Below are positions 44,573 to 52,969 of a DNA stretch of 64,000 bases, piece after piece; the first letter of the stretch is position 1, and each line of letters begins with the position of its first letter. The notes under the pieces are model-generated. The model searched no databases and had not been told where the DNA came from. It worked only from the letters and a program-made list of their open reading frames with translations. Source of the stretch: Paenibacillus sp. FSL W8-0426 (GTDB taxonomy: Bacteria; Bacillota; Bacilli; Paenibacillales; Paenibacillaceae); the NCBI RefSeq assembly GCF_037969725.1, contig NZ_CP150203.1, forward strand, positions 6,845,550-6,909,549, read 5' to 3'. The position numbers and the translations under genes are program-made.

Positions 44573-44809
44573 TTACTCGTCCGTTTTAACCTCGGTTTCT
44601 TCTTCGGCAAGCGTAGAACGCAGTACTTTTTTCAGGCTTTTTTCAAATTTGGCTCTAGGAATCAGAACACTGTGCTTGCACCCCACGCACTTGATCCGGA
44701 TATCCATGCCCATGCGAATGATTTCCATCTCATTGCTTCCGCATGGGTGCTGCTTCTTCATCTGCACGATATCGCCAAGTTGAAAAATTTTACGCTCCAC
44801 CTCTTCCAT
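44573..44809 (-). CDS. DUF951 family protein
   Basis: A 78-residue protein of the small SH3-like DUF951 family: KIFQLGDIVQMKKQHPCGSNEMEIIRMGMDIRIKCVGCKHSVLIPRAKFEK. The CVGC pair could bind zinc or be redox-active. It is consistently linked to mscS/ykuT-like genes near the origin in Bacillales. Start ATG 44809, or GTG 44800, which is better spaced from GAGGGGG. It overlaps the mscS 3' end by about 20 bp. Confidence 0.87.
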   Translation of the reverse strand: MEEVERKIFQLGDIVQMKKQHPCGSNEMEIIRMGMDIRIKCVGCKHSVLIPRAKFEKSLKKVLRSTLAEEETEVKTDE

Positions 44810-45731
44810 CCCCCTCGTCCTTTTCCTGGGCTGAAGCAAACTCCAGCGCAGCCTGACTGCTGTTATCCCGGTATTCGAACATTTTTTTCACATCGCTCTG
44901 GATTTGGCGTTCCACCGATGCCCGCGAATTGGGCATACACTCGGCTACGATTCGCACTACATACTCTGAGGTCGTCATAGACTGAATGCCGAGCACATCA
45001 GGAACCTTGACGATATTGAGATCGCGGTCCTCGATGCCGGCGAGGGCCCTTTTTACAAGATGGACAGACTCATCCAAGCTCTGCTCTGCTTTCATTGGAA
45101 TATCGACAACAGCAAGGGAGTTGGACATGGAGAAGTTCGTCACGCTCGCGATCGTACCATTAGGAATGATATGAACCTCACCCTGCCAGCTCACCAATTT
45201 AGTCGTTCTCAGACCAATCACTTCCACTGTTCCTTTGTAAGAGCCGGTCTGAATGACATCTCCCACGGCGAACTGATCTTCAAGAATAATGAAAAATCCG
45301 GTAATAACGTCCTTGACAAGGCCCTGAGCCCCGAACCCGATGGCAAGACCAAGCACGCCGGCACTAGCCAATAGCGGTCCTACCTTGACGTTCAGCTCCG
45401 ACAGCACCAGCAATACCATAATAAAGTTACACGTAATGGAGGTCGCATTTTTAAGCAGCTCGCCAACCGTTACGAACCTCCGTGGATTCACGCGTATCCG
45501 TCCTTCTTGTTTGCGGGACATGGAACGGTCGATGATTCGATGCACTACCTTTATGGCAATACGTGTAAGAATGAAAATAATGATCAGACGAAGCGAACTG
45601 AACAGAATGCTCATCCACATTTCGCCATCGGTTAACTGGTTCCACAATTTATCTGTCCACCGGATAGCGGTCTGAACGGCTTCCTCCGACGTGGAGGTCG
45701 GTGGTTCTGTCGCAAATTCAAAGGGCAACAT
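44790..45731 (-). CDS. Small-conductance mechanosensitive channel (MscS family, YkuT-like)
   Basis: A 313-residue MscS-type channel that releases solutes on hypo-osmotic shock. N-terminal membrane segments, the pore-lining TM3 (VGPLLASAGVLGLAIGFGAQGLVKDVITGFFIILEDQFAVGD), then the cytoplasmic beta domain and alpha/beta vestibule. GGAGGGAG precedes ATG 45731. Confidence 0.93.
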   Translation of the reverse strand: MLPFEFATEPPTSTSEEAVQTAIRWTDKLWNQLTDGEMWMSILFSSLRLIIIFILTRIAIKVVHRIIDRSMSRKQEGRIRVNPRRFVTVGELLKNATSITCNFIMVLLVLSELNVKVGPLLASAGVLGLAIGFGAQGLVKDVITGFFIILEDQFAVGDVIQTGSYKGTVEVIGLRTTKLVSWQGEVHIIPNGTIASVTNFSMSNSLAVVDIPMKAEQSLDESVHLVKRALAGIEDRDLNIVKVPDVLGIQSMTTSEYVVRIVAECMPNSRASVERQIQSDVKKMFEYRDNSSQAALEFASAQEKDEGDGRGGA

Positions 45732-45745
45732 GATGACTCCCTCCT

Positions 45746-46009
45746 CTACATCGGTATGTTATCATAGCTTGTTTCATTTTTGAAATAGAGGCCCCTGATC
45801 TCGACGAATTCATTGCGAATGATCTGCTGAACTCTGGCAAGATCCTCTTTGGGGAATTGGATGCATAATGCGCAGCCTGCCGTAATTTCCTTCGGCGTTG
45901 GAAACAAATCAATTTCGATCTCCGCAAACTCAAGCAGCATCTCTGCCCTAAGCGCCTGCTGGGTCGAATCAAAAGCAATAAGCAGCCAATCATCCAACCA
46001 TTCGTCCAT
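45746..46009 (-). CDS. DUF3343 protein (putative Se/S carrier-like)
   Basis: An 87-residue protein starting MDEWLDDWLLIAFDSTQQALRAEMLL, followed by FPTPKEITAGCALCIQF. DUF3343 proteins are described as putative selenium/sulfur carriers; the Cys pair in GCALC would be the candidate carrier site. A class V aminotransferase (cysteine-desulfurase-like) lies 1.4 kb away on the same strand. The start is ATG 46009 with GGAGGG about 8 nt upstream. Confidence 0.78.
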   Translation of the reverse strand: MDEWLDDWLLIAFDSTQQALRAEMLLEFAEIEIDLFPTPKEITAGCALCIQFPKEDLARVQQIIRNEFVEIRGLYFKNETSYDNIPM

Positions 46010-46042
46010 GTTCGATCCCTCCAAAAAAGCCTGACTGACAAA

Positions 46043-46072
46043 GTATAAAATCTTCTATCCTTCCATATACTG
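46043..46072 (+). promoter_or_regulatory. Possible sigmaF/G promoter of yyaC
   Basis: GTATA (46043-46047), 15-nt spacer, CCATATACTG. It resembles forespore promoters (GYATA / GGnnAnAnTR) except for CC in place of GG. Confidence 0.35.
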
Positions 46073-46105
46073 ATACTACCATTTCAAGGGGAGAGGATAG
46101 ATCCT

Positions 46106-46711
46106 ATGAATCCAACTTCACATTCCTTTTCGTCTCATGATACCACCAGTCTAAAGATTTCGCATACTGATCCTGGCGCCCGCTCCGCTATTATCCACCG
46201 TTTAATGTTCCATCTATACAAAGCCCATTCCCTGCGAAATGTCGTCGTGGTGTGCATCGGCACCGATCGCTCAACCGGCGATTGCCTTGGCCCGCTTGTG
46301 GGTTCGTCCCTGTCGAAATGGGACAGCCCCCTCTTTCACCTATACGGGACCCTCGACGAGCCTGTGCATGCCATGAACTTGCAGGATACGTTGAATAAAA
46401 TCAACGCAGCCCATCACAATCCCTACATTATTGCCGTCGATGCCTGTCTGGGACAATCATCCAGCGTTGGATGCATTCAAGTCGTTAACGGTCCATTAAA
46501 GCCTGGAGCAGGCGTAAATAAAGAATTACCGCCGGTCGGCGATATCCATCTTGCTGGTATCGTTAACGTCGGCGGTTTCATGGAATACTTTGTTTTACAG
46601 AACACCCGGCTGAGCCTTGTCATGCGTATGTCCGAAATGATCGCCAGCAGCTTGTATTCCGCCATTCGCGAATGGCATACCCGTTCTACTCTGCTTGCTG
46701 TGCGAGACTGA
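46106..46711 (+). CDS. yyaC: Spore protease YyaC
   Basis: A 201-residue member of the YyaC family, related to the germination protease GPR. Conserved segments: NVVVVCIGTDRSTGDCLGPLVGSSL and AVDACLGQSSSVGCIQV, ending GIVNVGGFMEYFVLQNTRLSLVMRMSEMIA. Expected in the forespore. GGGGAGAGG lies upstream of ATG 46106. It converges on, and overlaps by 26 bp, the DUF4446 gene. Confidence 0.93.
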   Translation: MNPTSHSFSSHDTTSLKISHTDPGARSAIIHRLMFHLYKAHSLRNVVVVCIGTDRSTGDCLGPLVGSSLSKWDSPLFHLYGTLDEPVHAMNLQDTLNKINAAHHNPYIIAVDACLGQSSSVGCIQVVNGPLKPGAGVNKELPPVGDIHLAGIVNVGGFMEYFVLQNTRLSLVMRMSEMIASSLYSAIREWHTRSTLLAVRD

Positions 46712-47186
46712 TAGCTTCCTTTTCCTCCGGGGATAGGGTATACGAGGATTCTCCCCCTTTAAGAGGTTTAGCGTACACATAAGAACCATCACGGTTAAAA
46801 ATGCCCGTTAATACCATGCCATCTTGGCTGTCGTTGATCATGGCCACGGAGAAGCTGAGATCGCCGCCGTTTCCGCCAAAGGCATTGTACCGTTTTACGC
46901 CAACCTTGCTCTGGATGCGGGCCAGTTTCTGCGTAATCGTCTGCAACTGGTTCGTTTGCATCTGATGCCCATCCTCAATGCTATCCATTTGGATTTTGAG
47001 GTTGATCAGCAATGACTCCAAATCCTCGACGCCGCTGCCGGCCATCATTGCTTCGTATTTTCGCTTGAACTTTCGAAGTCTTGCTCCTTGGGCAATGCTC
47101 ACAATCAATAAAATTACCGTCAATAATGCCAATCCGCCAATAATCCATAGCAGCTGTTCCAGAATCAGCTCGTTTATTTCAGCCAT
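46686..47186 (-). CDS. DUF4446 family membrane protein
   Basis: A 166-residue protein with one N-terminal membrane segment (LLWIIGGLALLTVILLIVSIAQG), a basic coiled-coil middle (ARLRKFKRKYEAMMAG...), and a conserved C-terminal domain (VGVKRYNAFGGNGGDLSFSVAMINDSQDGMVLTGIFNRDGSYVYAKPL). Function unknown; common near the origin in Bacillales and Clostridia. Confidence 0.88.
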   Translation of the reverse strand: MAEINELILEQLLWIIGGLALLTVILLIVSIAQGARLRKFKRKYEAMMAGSGVEDLESLLINLKIQMDSIEDGHQMQTNQLQTITQKLARIQSKVGVKRYNAFGGNGGDLSFSVAMINDSQDGMVLTGIFNRDGSYVYAKPLKGGESSYTLSPEEKEAISLAQQAE

Positions 47187-47431
47187 GTAGTGTAACTACC
47201 CCTCTGTTTGTTCAAATTCATGTTTGCGTCTGTTGCATCAAGACGGTATCCCACATGTTCCTATTGTTGCCTGGCGGCATTCCATTCCCTAGATTAACCT
47301 AACCCTCTTCTTCTAATCAACCCGAAAATTGTAACATGTAAACACCAAAAAGATACAAATATGGAAATCTACGCGGCGAATTCGTATTATAAAGGTGTCT
47401 TTCAGGTGAAAAGTCGTCCCTAAGTCTACTC

Positions 47432-48586
47432 TTATTCCATGTTTGCCAGCTCTTGTACAGCCTCGATGAGGGCATTCACCTCATCCTTTGTAGTACTGTA
47501 TCCCACGCTTGCCCGTACGGCTCCACTTGCCGTCGTCCCCGCCGATTCATGCGCAAGCGGGCTGCAATGGAATCCTGCCCTTACGGCAATGCCGAAGCGC
47601 CGGTCAAGTTGAAATGCCAATTGGGCCGAATCGCAGCCTTCTAGGGTAAAGGATAACAAGCCTGTGCGTGGTTGATCAGGTTTCGGTCCCAGCATGTGTA
47701 TGCCTTTAATCGAAGACAGTCCATTCATCATATGCTGAATGAGTCCCCATTCATGCTGGTATATTTGTGCCGGATCCAAGGAGGATACATGCCTCACACC
47801 TGCCTCCAATCCGGCTATGCCCACCGTATTCGGCGTTCCGGCTTCATATCGGTCCGGCCGAATAAGGGGTTGTTCAATGGCTTCGGACTGGCTCCCCGTT
47901 CCCCCGTGGATCAAAGGCTGCACATCGAGTTCCGGACCTATGTAGAGTCCACCCGTACCCTGTGGGCCGAGAAGTCCCTTGTGCCCGGGAAATGCAAGCA
48001 TATCGATCTCCAACTGCCGTACGTTCAAAGGCAAAATTCCAGCGCTTTGAGCGGCATCTACAAGCAATGTCGCCTTATGTTTATGAGCGAGCAGCGCAAT
48101 CTCGCCGATAGGAAGTATGCTCCCGAGCAAGTTCGAACTATGCGTGCACACGACCAGCCTGGTGTTAGGTTTGAACATGCGCTGCATTTGCGCTAAATCA
48201 ACATCGCCGTTCTGATCGACACCAACATAATCCACCTCAACACAGCGAGTCCGTCGTAAATACTCCAGCGGTCGCCGTACCGAATTATGCTCGGCCATCG
48301 TCGCAATGACATGATCCCCATGACGAACCCATCCTTGGATGGCGATGTTTAACGCTTCCGTTGTATTTGCTGTAAACGAGATATCGTTGGCATTATGAAT
48401 GCCCAACAAGTTGGCTATTGACTTTCTGGCCCCGAACAGCACCCGGCTTGCCGAAACGGCCATGCGGTGGCTCCCTCTTCCGGGGTTGGCCCCAGATTGT
48501 TGCAAGGCATTCACCATGGCTTCTGCAACGGCTGGCGGCTTCGGCCATGATGTCGCGGCATGATCAAGATATATAATGTCTTGCAC
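47432..48586 (-). CDS. Class V aminotransferase / cysteine desulfurase family protein
   Basis: PLP enzyme of about 384 residues. YLDHAATSWPKPPAV at the start, PLP-binding Lys in FPGHKGLLGPQGTG, and the C-terminal Cys loop RAGFHCSPLAHESAGT, then GAVRASVGY. These features fit the cysteine-desulfurase-like branch (TIGR01977 type), which releases sulfur or selenium from cysteine or selenocysteine. Start GTG 48586 (MQDIIYLDH) with AGAGGTGG upstream; ATG 48619 is in frame but less likely. A DUF3343 carrier-like gene is nearby. Confidence 0.88.
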   Translation of the reverse strand: MQDIIYLDHAATSWPKPPAVAEAMVNALQQSGANPGRGSHRMAVSASRVLFGARKSIANLLGIHNANDISFTANTTEALNIAIQGWVRHGDHVIATMAEHNSVRRPLEYLRRTRCVEVDYVGVDQNGDVDLAQMQRMFKPNTRLVVCTHSSNLLGSILPIGEIALLAHKHKATLLVDAAQSAGILPLNVRQLEIDMLAFPGHKGLLGPQGTGGLYIGPELDVQPLIHGGTGSQSEAIEQPLIRPDRYEAGTPNTVGIAGLEAGVRHVSSLDPAQIYQHEWGLIQHMMNGLSSIKGIHMLGPKPDQPRTGLLSFTLEGCDSAQLAFQLDRRFGIAVRAGFHCSPLAHESAGTTASGAVRASVGYSTTKDEVNALIEAVQELANME

Positions 48587-48634
48587 CTGAACTACCACCT
48601 CTACTTCGATGATGGCCACTTTTTCATTATGCGA

Positions 48635-48690
48635 GAAAAAAAGAATAATGACATATCAAGTCTCCAGCGTTCGGAGGCGATATGTCATTC
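48635..48690 (-). terminator. Terminator of parAB
   Basis: Stem AATGACATATC / GATATGTCATT with an inner CTCC/GGAG pairing. On the minus strand it is followed by TTCTTTTTTT. Confidence 0.8.
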
Positions 48691-48726
48691 TCATGAGAGG
48701 CCCCGCTGATGTTGCCCTACTTGGCT

Positions 48727-49572
48727 CTATTGCAGCAACTCTAACAGCCGTTCCAAATCCTGTTTGCTGTAGTAGTTAAGCTCGATTTTGCCTTTGTCCT
48801 TATTATGTTTGATCTTTACAGTTGTTTTGAAGCGTTCGCGCAGCGATTCTTCCAGCGTATCAATAAAAGGGTCCTTTTTCTTCACCTTGGCTTTGGCCTT
48901 CGCCTCGCCCAACTTGGAACGGTCCAGTTGTTGAACGGCTTCCTCCAGCTCACGAACGCTCCATTCTTGATCGATGGCCTGTTTGGCCAACTGTTTCATC
49001 ATGTCCTGATCTTTTAACCCCACAATAGCACGAGCATGGCCCATGGATAACGTTCCACGTGAAACATAATCCTTAACTTCCTCCGGCAAAGCCAATAACC
49101 TCAAGAAGTTGGCAATATGCGAGCGGGATTTCCCTACTTTCACAGACAGTTCTTCTTGCGTTAATGAGAACTGTTCCATTAAGCCTTGGTAAGCGACAGC
49201 AACCTCCATTGCATTCAGGTTCTCCCGCTGCAAATTTTCAATAAGTGCAATTTCCATCACCTGTTGGTCACTAAAGCTGCGTACGACAGCAGGTATGGTT
49301 GTATTGCCGCAATATTGAGAAGCTCTGAAACGACGCTCACCTGCAATGATTTCATATCCTCTCAGCACTGTTCTGACAATAATCGGTTGAATAACGCCAT
49401 GCTGGCGGATCGATTCGGCTAATTCGTGTATTGCATCTTCGTCAAAAACTTTGCGGGGTTGATATGGATTGGCCCGCAACTGATTGAGGGGGATTTCCAC
49501 GACTTTGTCATCGTCATTGATTGAAAGCGATGGGATCAGGGCATCCAGGCCTTTTCCAAGCCGCTTACTCAT
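48727..49572 (-). CDS. parB: Chromosome partitioning protein ParB (Spo0J)
   Basis: A 281-residue CTPase clamp that loads at parS and organises the origin region with ParA and SMC. N-terminal domain with NPYQPRKVF and GERRFRAS (CTP-binding boxes), central helix-turn-helix (LTQEELSVKVGKSRSHIANFLRLL), and a C-terminal dimer domain. The start overlaps parA by 8 bp. It contains a near-consensus parS (49051-49066) in its own coding sequence, as B. subtilis spo0J does. Confidence 0.97.
   Translation of the reverse strand: MSKRLGKGLDALIPSLSINDDDKVVEIPLNQLRANPYQPRKVFDEDAIHELAESIRQHGVIQPIIVRTVLRGYEIIAGERRFRASQYCGNTTIPAVVRSFSDQQVMEIALIENLQRENLNAMEVAVAYQGLMEQFSLTQEELSVKVGKSRSHIANFLRLLALPEEVKDYVSRGTLSMGHARAIVGLKDQDMMKQLAKQAIDQEWSVRELEEAVQQLDRSKLGEAKAKAKVKKKDPFIDTLEESLRERFKTTVKIKHNKDKGKIELNYYSKQDLERLLELLQ
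49051..49066. promoter_or_regulatory. parS: parS site inside parB
   Basis: CGTTCCACGTGAAACA; differs from the consensus TGTTNCACGTGAAACA only at the first base. Confidence 0.85.
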
Positions 49573-50326
49573 AAGAAATCACTTCCTTCGCGAGCTCTAA
49601 ATATACTTCCGCCCCTCTGGACCGAGGATCATACGTAATAATCGATTGGCCATGCGATGGAGCTTCGCTCAATCGAACATTACGCGGAATAATGGTCTGA
49701 TACACCTTCTGTTGGAAATACTTCTTCACTTCTTCAATGACCTGAATTCCCAGGTTCGTGCGTGCATCAAACATGGTAAGCAGTACGCCCTCAATTTGCA
49801 AAGACGTATTCAAATGTTTCTGCACCAAACGCACCGTATTAAGCAATTGGCTTAATCCTTCTAACGCATAGTACTCACACTGAATCGGAATGATCACCGA
49901 ATCGGAGGCTGTTAACGAATTGATGGTCAACATGCCAAGGGAGGGTGGGCAGTCGATCAGTATGTAGTCATAATTTTTTTTCACTAGGGCGAGTGACTTT
50001 TTCAAACGAACTTCCCTGGAAATCGTAGAAACCAACTCGATTTCCGCGCCAGCCAGTTGAATTGTTGCAGGGATAATATGAAGTCCTTCGATTTTCGTTT
50101 CCAAAATGGCTTCTTGGGGATGAACCTCATTAATCAACACATCATATATGCAGTTGGCCACATCTGCTTTATTAATTCCAACTCCACTCGTTGTATTTCC
50201 CTGAGGGTCAATATCGACGAGCAATACCCTTCTCCCGAGCGAAGCCAGACCTGCACCCAAATTAACAGATGTCGTCGTTTTCCCCACACCGCCCTTTTGA
50301 TTGGCTATGGTCATAATCTTAGACAA
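49565..50326 (-). CDS. parA: Chromosome partitioning ATPase ParA (Soj)
   Basis: A 253-residue deviant-Walker ATPase: NQKGGVGKTTTSVNLGAGLA at the N-terminus, and the DIDPQGNTTSG and LIDCPPSLGMLT motifs. It acts with ParB in origin segregation and also modulates DnaA in Bacillus. Start TTG 50326 with GAGGTGA 5 nt upstream. Confidence 0.97.
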   Translation of the reverse strand: MSKIMTIANQKGGVGKTTTSVNLGAGLASLGRRVLLVDIDPQGNTTSGVGINKADVANCIYDVLINEVHPQEAILETKIEGLHIIPATIQLAGAEIELVSTISREVRLKKSLALVKKNYDYILIDCPPSLGMLTINSLTASDSVIIPIQCEYYALEGLSQLLNTVRLVQKHLNTSLQIEGVLLTMFDARTNLGIQVIEEVKKYFQQKVYQTIIPRNVRLSEAPSHGQSIITYDPRSRGAEVYLELAKEVISYE

Positions 50327-50484
50327 TTACTTCACCTCAAATATAGGAGTCTTTTCTTGTAGGTTTAGGTTTATGAGATATCGTTAACTAAAAGCAGGTG
50401 GCGATCATCCATTGCTGCAACAACCGTTTGTGCACCCTCATTCCCTTTCGTGCTGTCCATTCATGGCTTGCGTAGATAAAAAAA

Positions 50485-50498
50485 GCGGCCATTGCCGC
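50485..50498 (-). terminator. noc terminator
   Basis: GCGGC-catt-GCCGC, followed on the minus strand by TTTTTTT, just past the noc stop. Confidence 0.8.
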
Positions 50499-50511
50499 CT
50501 CAAAGCTTCAA

Positions 50512-51330
50512 TTATTTGCGCTTAGGTATATGAATGACGATTTCATAATGGTCTTCATGGTCCGATTCTTTCGTCTTAATATCCATGCCTGAACCAGTGA
50601 CCATATCAATCGATTGCCTGATCGTATTGAGGGCAAGCCGTACATCCTTCGTATAGGATATGCGCTTCGATTTTTTCACTTTGGATGCTTCTTTATAAAA
50701 GGCTACCCGCGCTTCCGTTTGCTTGACGTTCAGTTCTTTGTCGATAATTTCTCCGAGCAGCTTCATTTGCAATTCCTCAGTGTCGAGGGAAAGCAGGGCC
50801 CGTGCATGCCGTTCCGATATTTTTCGTTCCATCAACGCCGTTTTCACGCCTTCCGGAAGCTGAAGCAGCCGGATTTTGTTCGCAATCGTGGATTGGCTCT
50901 TGCCAAGACGTTGAGCAAGGCTCTCCTGCGTGAGCTGGTGCAGGTCGATCAACTTTTGATAAGCAACGGCTTCTTCAATGGAAGTAAGCCCTTCCCGCTG
51001 CAAATTTTCGATCAACGCAATCGATGCCGCCTGTGAGTCATTGAATTCGCGCACGATGGCGGGAATTTGCTCCATACCCAGCTTGCGAACCGCGCGCCAA
51101 CGCCGCTCTCCGGCGATAATCTCATAGGAGCCATTTCTCACCCGAACCACGATGGGTTGGATTACCCCATGGGTTCTGATCGTTTGCAACAGTTCGTCAA
51201 TTTTCTCATCATCGAAAATGGTGCGGGGTTGATACGGGCTGCTCACAATTTCATTCACCGGGATTTGTTTTATTTCGTCACCGTTATTACGCTCCGCCAA
51301 ACCAAACAACTTCGAAAATTGTTCTTTCAT
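50512..51330 (-). CDS. noc: Nucleoid occlusion protein Noc
   Basis: A 272-residue ParB paralogue that blocks division over the nucleoid. [16 protein letters not shown] is the Noc-type N-terminal amphipathic membrane-targeting helix, followed by the ParB-like CTP domain ([23 protein letters not shown]) and helix-turn-helix ([24 protein letters not shown]). The start is ATG 51330 with AGGTGG upstream. Its position between rsmG and parA is standard. Confidence 0.96.
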   Translation of the reverse strand: MKEQFSKLFGLAERNNGDEIKQIPVNEIVSSPYQPRTIFDDEKIDELLQTIRTHGVIQPIVVRVRNGSYEIIAGERRWRAVRKLGMEQIPAIVREFNDSQAASIALIENLQREGLTSIEEAVAYQKLIDLHQLTQESLAQRLGKSQSTIANKIRLLQLPEGVKTALMERKISERHARALLSLDTEELQMKLLGEIIDKELNVKQTEARVAFYKEASKVKKSKRISYTKDVRLALNTIRQSIDMVTGSGMDIKTKESDHEDHYEIVIHIPKRK

Positions 51331-52183
51331 TCCGTATACTACCACCTAGTTTCATAATAGCGCTCGTCTGAAATCGAGGGCTTCTTATTCCATGCAAAGG
51401 ATGCACATATTTGGATATGTCCTAAATACTCTATCATTGGTCATGCTCATAAAATCGATCTATATCATTCAACGTAAAGGCGATGTCCGCCAAGAGCCGA
51501 TACTTCTATTCTACCATCTTTTCTTTCATAATCCTATGCTTACCTATTCTTTAAAACGGCTCAATTTTCCTGCTTTTGATCACTTTGAGAATCAATATTT
51601 TGGTCTGCGTCCTACGCAGGAATCTTCAGATGTCTATGTCTTTCTGTCTTGTTGAATACAATGGCTTGGCCTATTGCCAAACAAGGCAAGTTGTTCCATC
51701 TTTTTTGGGGCACAGCATATTTTCAGATGGATTTCTGCAAATCAATGTTTCGTTTCCATATTGGCTGCGCGAATACAGATCTAGATAACCACAATAATAA
51801 ATCGGACCAGGCGACTGCGAGTACAGTACCATCTTCCGATCTCTGTATATCCAAATTTTTTTTAAAAGGGAAATCCGGTGATCAGTCCATGCTCCCGGTC
51901 CAGCTTTCTTTCCGAAACTTATAAGCGACCGCTTTGCTTCTTCAGATTGTCCTGCCTTTCCGATCCAGACAACCTCCAATCCAAACCGCACCTCATATTA
52001 TCTTTAGCAGCGCTTCTGATCTTTCATTCTTTTTCTCTTATTCAAAAACAAACCCATATCTTTTTCATAACTGGCTCCTCTCAAGGATTTGCAAACCTCA
52101 TTTTACTATAGCCAACCATCGCGTGGGTTGATGCTTGTCTTCGTCCAATCCTAAGGATTGTTGCTCCTTTTACGTATAGAAAA
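51331..52183. other. 850-bp gene-free stretch upstream of noc
   Basis: No convincing gene on either strand. Several frames of 60-105 codons exist but lack ribosome binding sites and family features. It holds the noc promoter region. Unusually long for this compact core. Confidence 0.5.
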
Positions 52184-52215
52184 AAAGAGAATGTTTCACG
52201 TGAAACATTCTCTTT
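52184..52215. promoter_or_regulatory. parS: parS within a 32-bp perfect palindrome (also rsmG terminator)
   Basis: The perfect 16-bp parS TGTTTCACGTGAAACA is at 52192-52207, centred in a palindrome extended by AAAGAGAA / TTCTCTTT. On the minus strand the palindrome is followed by TTTTTTC, 28 bp after the rsmG stop, so the RNA form is a rho-independent terminator. Confidence 0.93.
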
Positions 52216-52243
52216 CCCTTTTGAACATGCCCCTCATATTCTG

Positions 52244-52969
52244 TTATTGAATCAACGGGGTCTTCAACGGCGTCCCCGGCTTGCGTGGATATTTATGAGG
52301 TGTCTTATCAAACTTCTGTACCAAAATAATGTGGCGTGCCGATTCCTCTACAGGAAGCTGGAACGGATGTACAGCCTTTACGCGTCCCTTCAATTGATTG
52401 AAGCTGAACTCGGCTTCCTTCATTTCATCACGAGGGTCCCCGCCTTTCATCGCGGCGAAGAATCCTCCTTTTTGCACAAATGGCAGACAGAACTCATTCA
52501 GAACGGCAAGCTTGGCGACTGCACGCGCAGTGACGAGATCATAGCGATCCCGGTAACCTTCCTTGCGTCCCAATTCCTCCGCACGTCCATGAATCAACTC
52601 AACGTCAGTCAACCCCAGCGTGTCCACCACATGCTGCAAGAAACCAATCCGTTTGTTTAAAGAATCAATGATCGTGAGCTTGATATGCGGAAAACAGATT
52701 TTAAGCGGTATTCCGGGAAATCCGGCGCCCGAACCGATATCTGCAAGTCGCTCAACCTTCTCCATATCCACATAAAAGGCGAGCGAAACCGAATCGTAAA
52801 AATGCTTGGTATACACCTGCTCCCGCTCGGTGATTCCCGTCAAATTCATCTTTTCATTCCACGATACCAATTCCTGAAAATAAAGCTCGAATTGCTCCAG
52901 CTGGCGTTCATCCAGCTCCATTCCATGCTCCTTCAAGCGTAACTGCAGCTGCTGTTGAATCGTATCCAT
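52244..52969 (-). CDS. rsmG: 16S rRNA (guanine-527-N7)-methyltransferase
   Basis: A 241-residue SAM-dependent methyltransferase (GidB). SAM motif LADIGSGAGFPGIPLKI, then NKRIGFLQHVVDTLGL and TARAVAKLAVLNEFCLPF. It methylates G527 in 16S rRNA. The start codon overlaps the mnmG stop (TAATG). Confidence 0.97.
   Translation of the reverse strand: MDTIQQQLQLRLKEHGMELDERQLEQFELYFQELVSWNEKMNLTGITEREQVYTKHFYDSVSLAFYVDMEKVERLADIGSGAGFPGIPLKICFPHIKLTIIDSLNKRIGFLQHVVDTLGLTDVELIHGRAEELGRKEGYRDRYDLVTARAVAKLAVLNEFCLPFVQKGGFFAAMKGGDPRDEMKEAEFSFNQLKGRVKAVHPFQLPVEESARHIILVQKFDKTPHKYPRKPGTPLKTPLIQ

Noticed and set aside
51671..51991. A 106-codon minus-strand frame upstream of noc
   Set aside because: No good ribosome binding site, mixed composition and no family resemblance.
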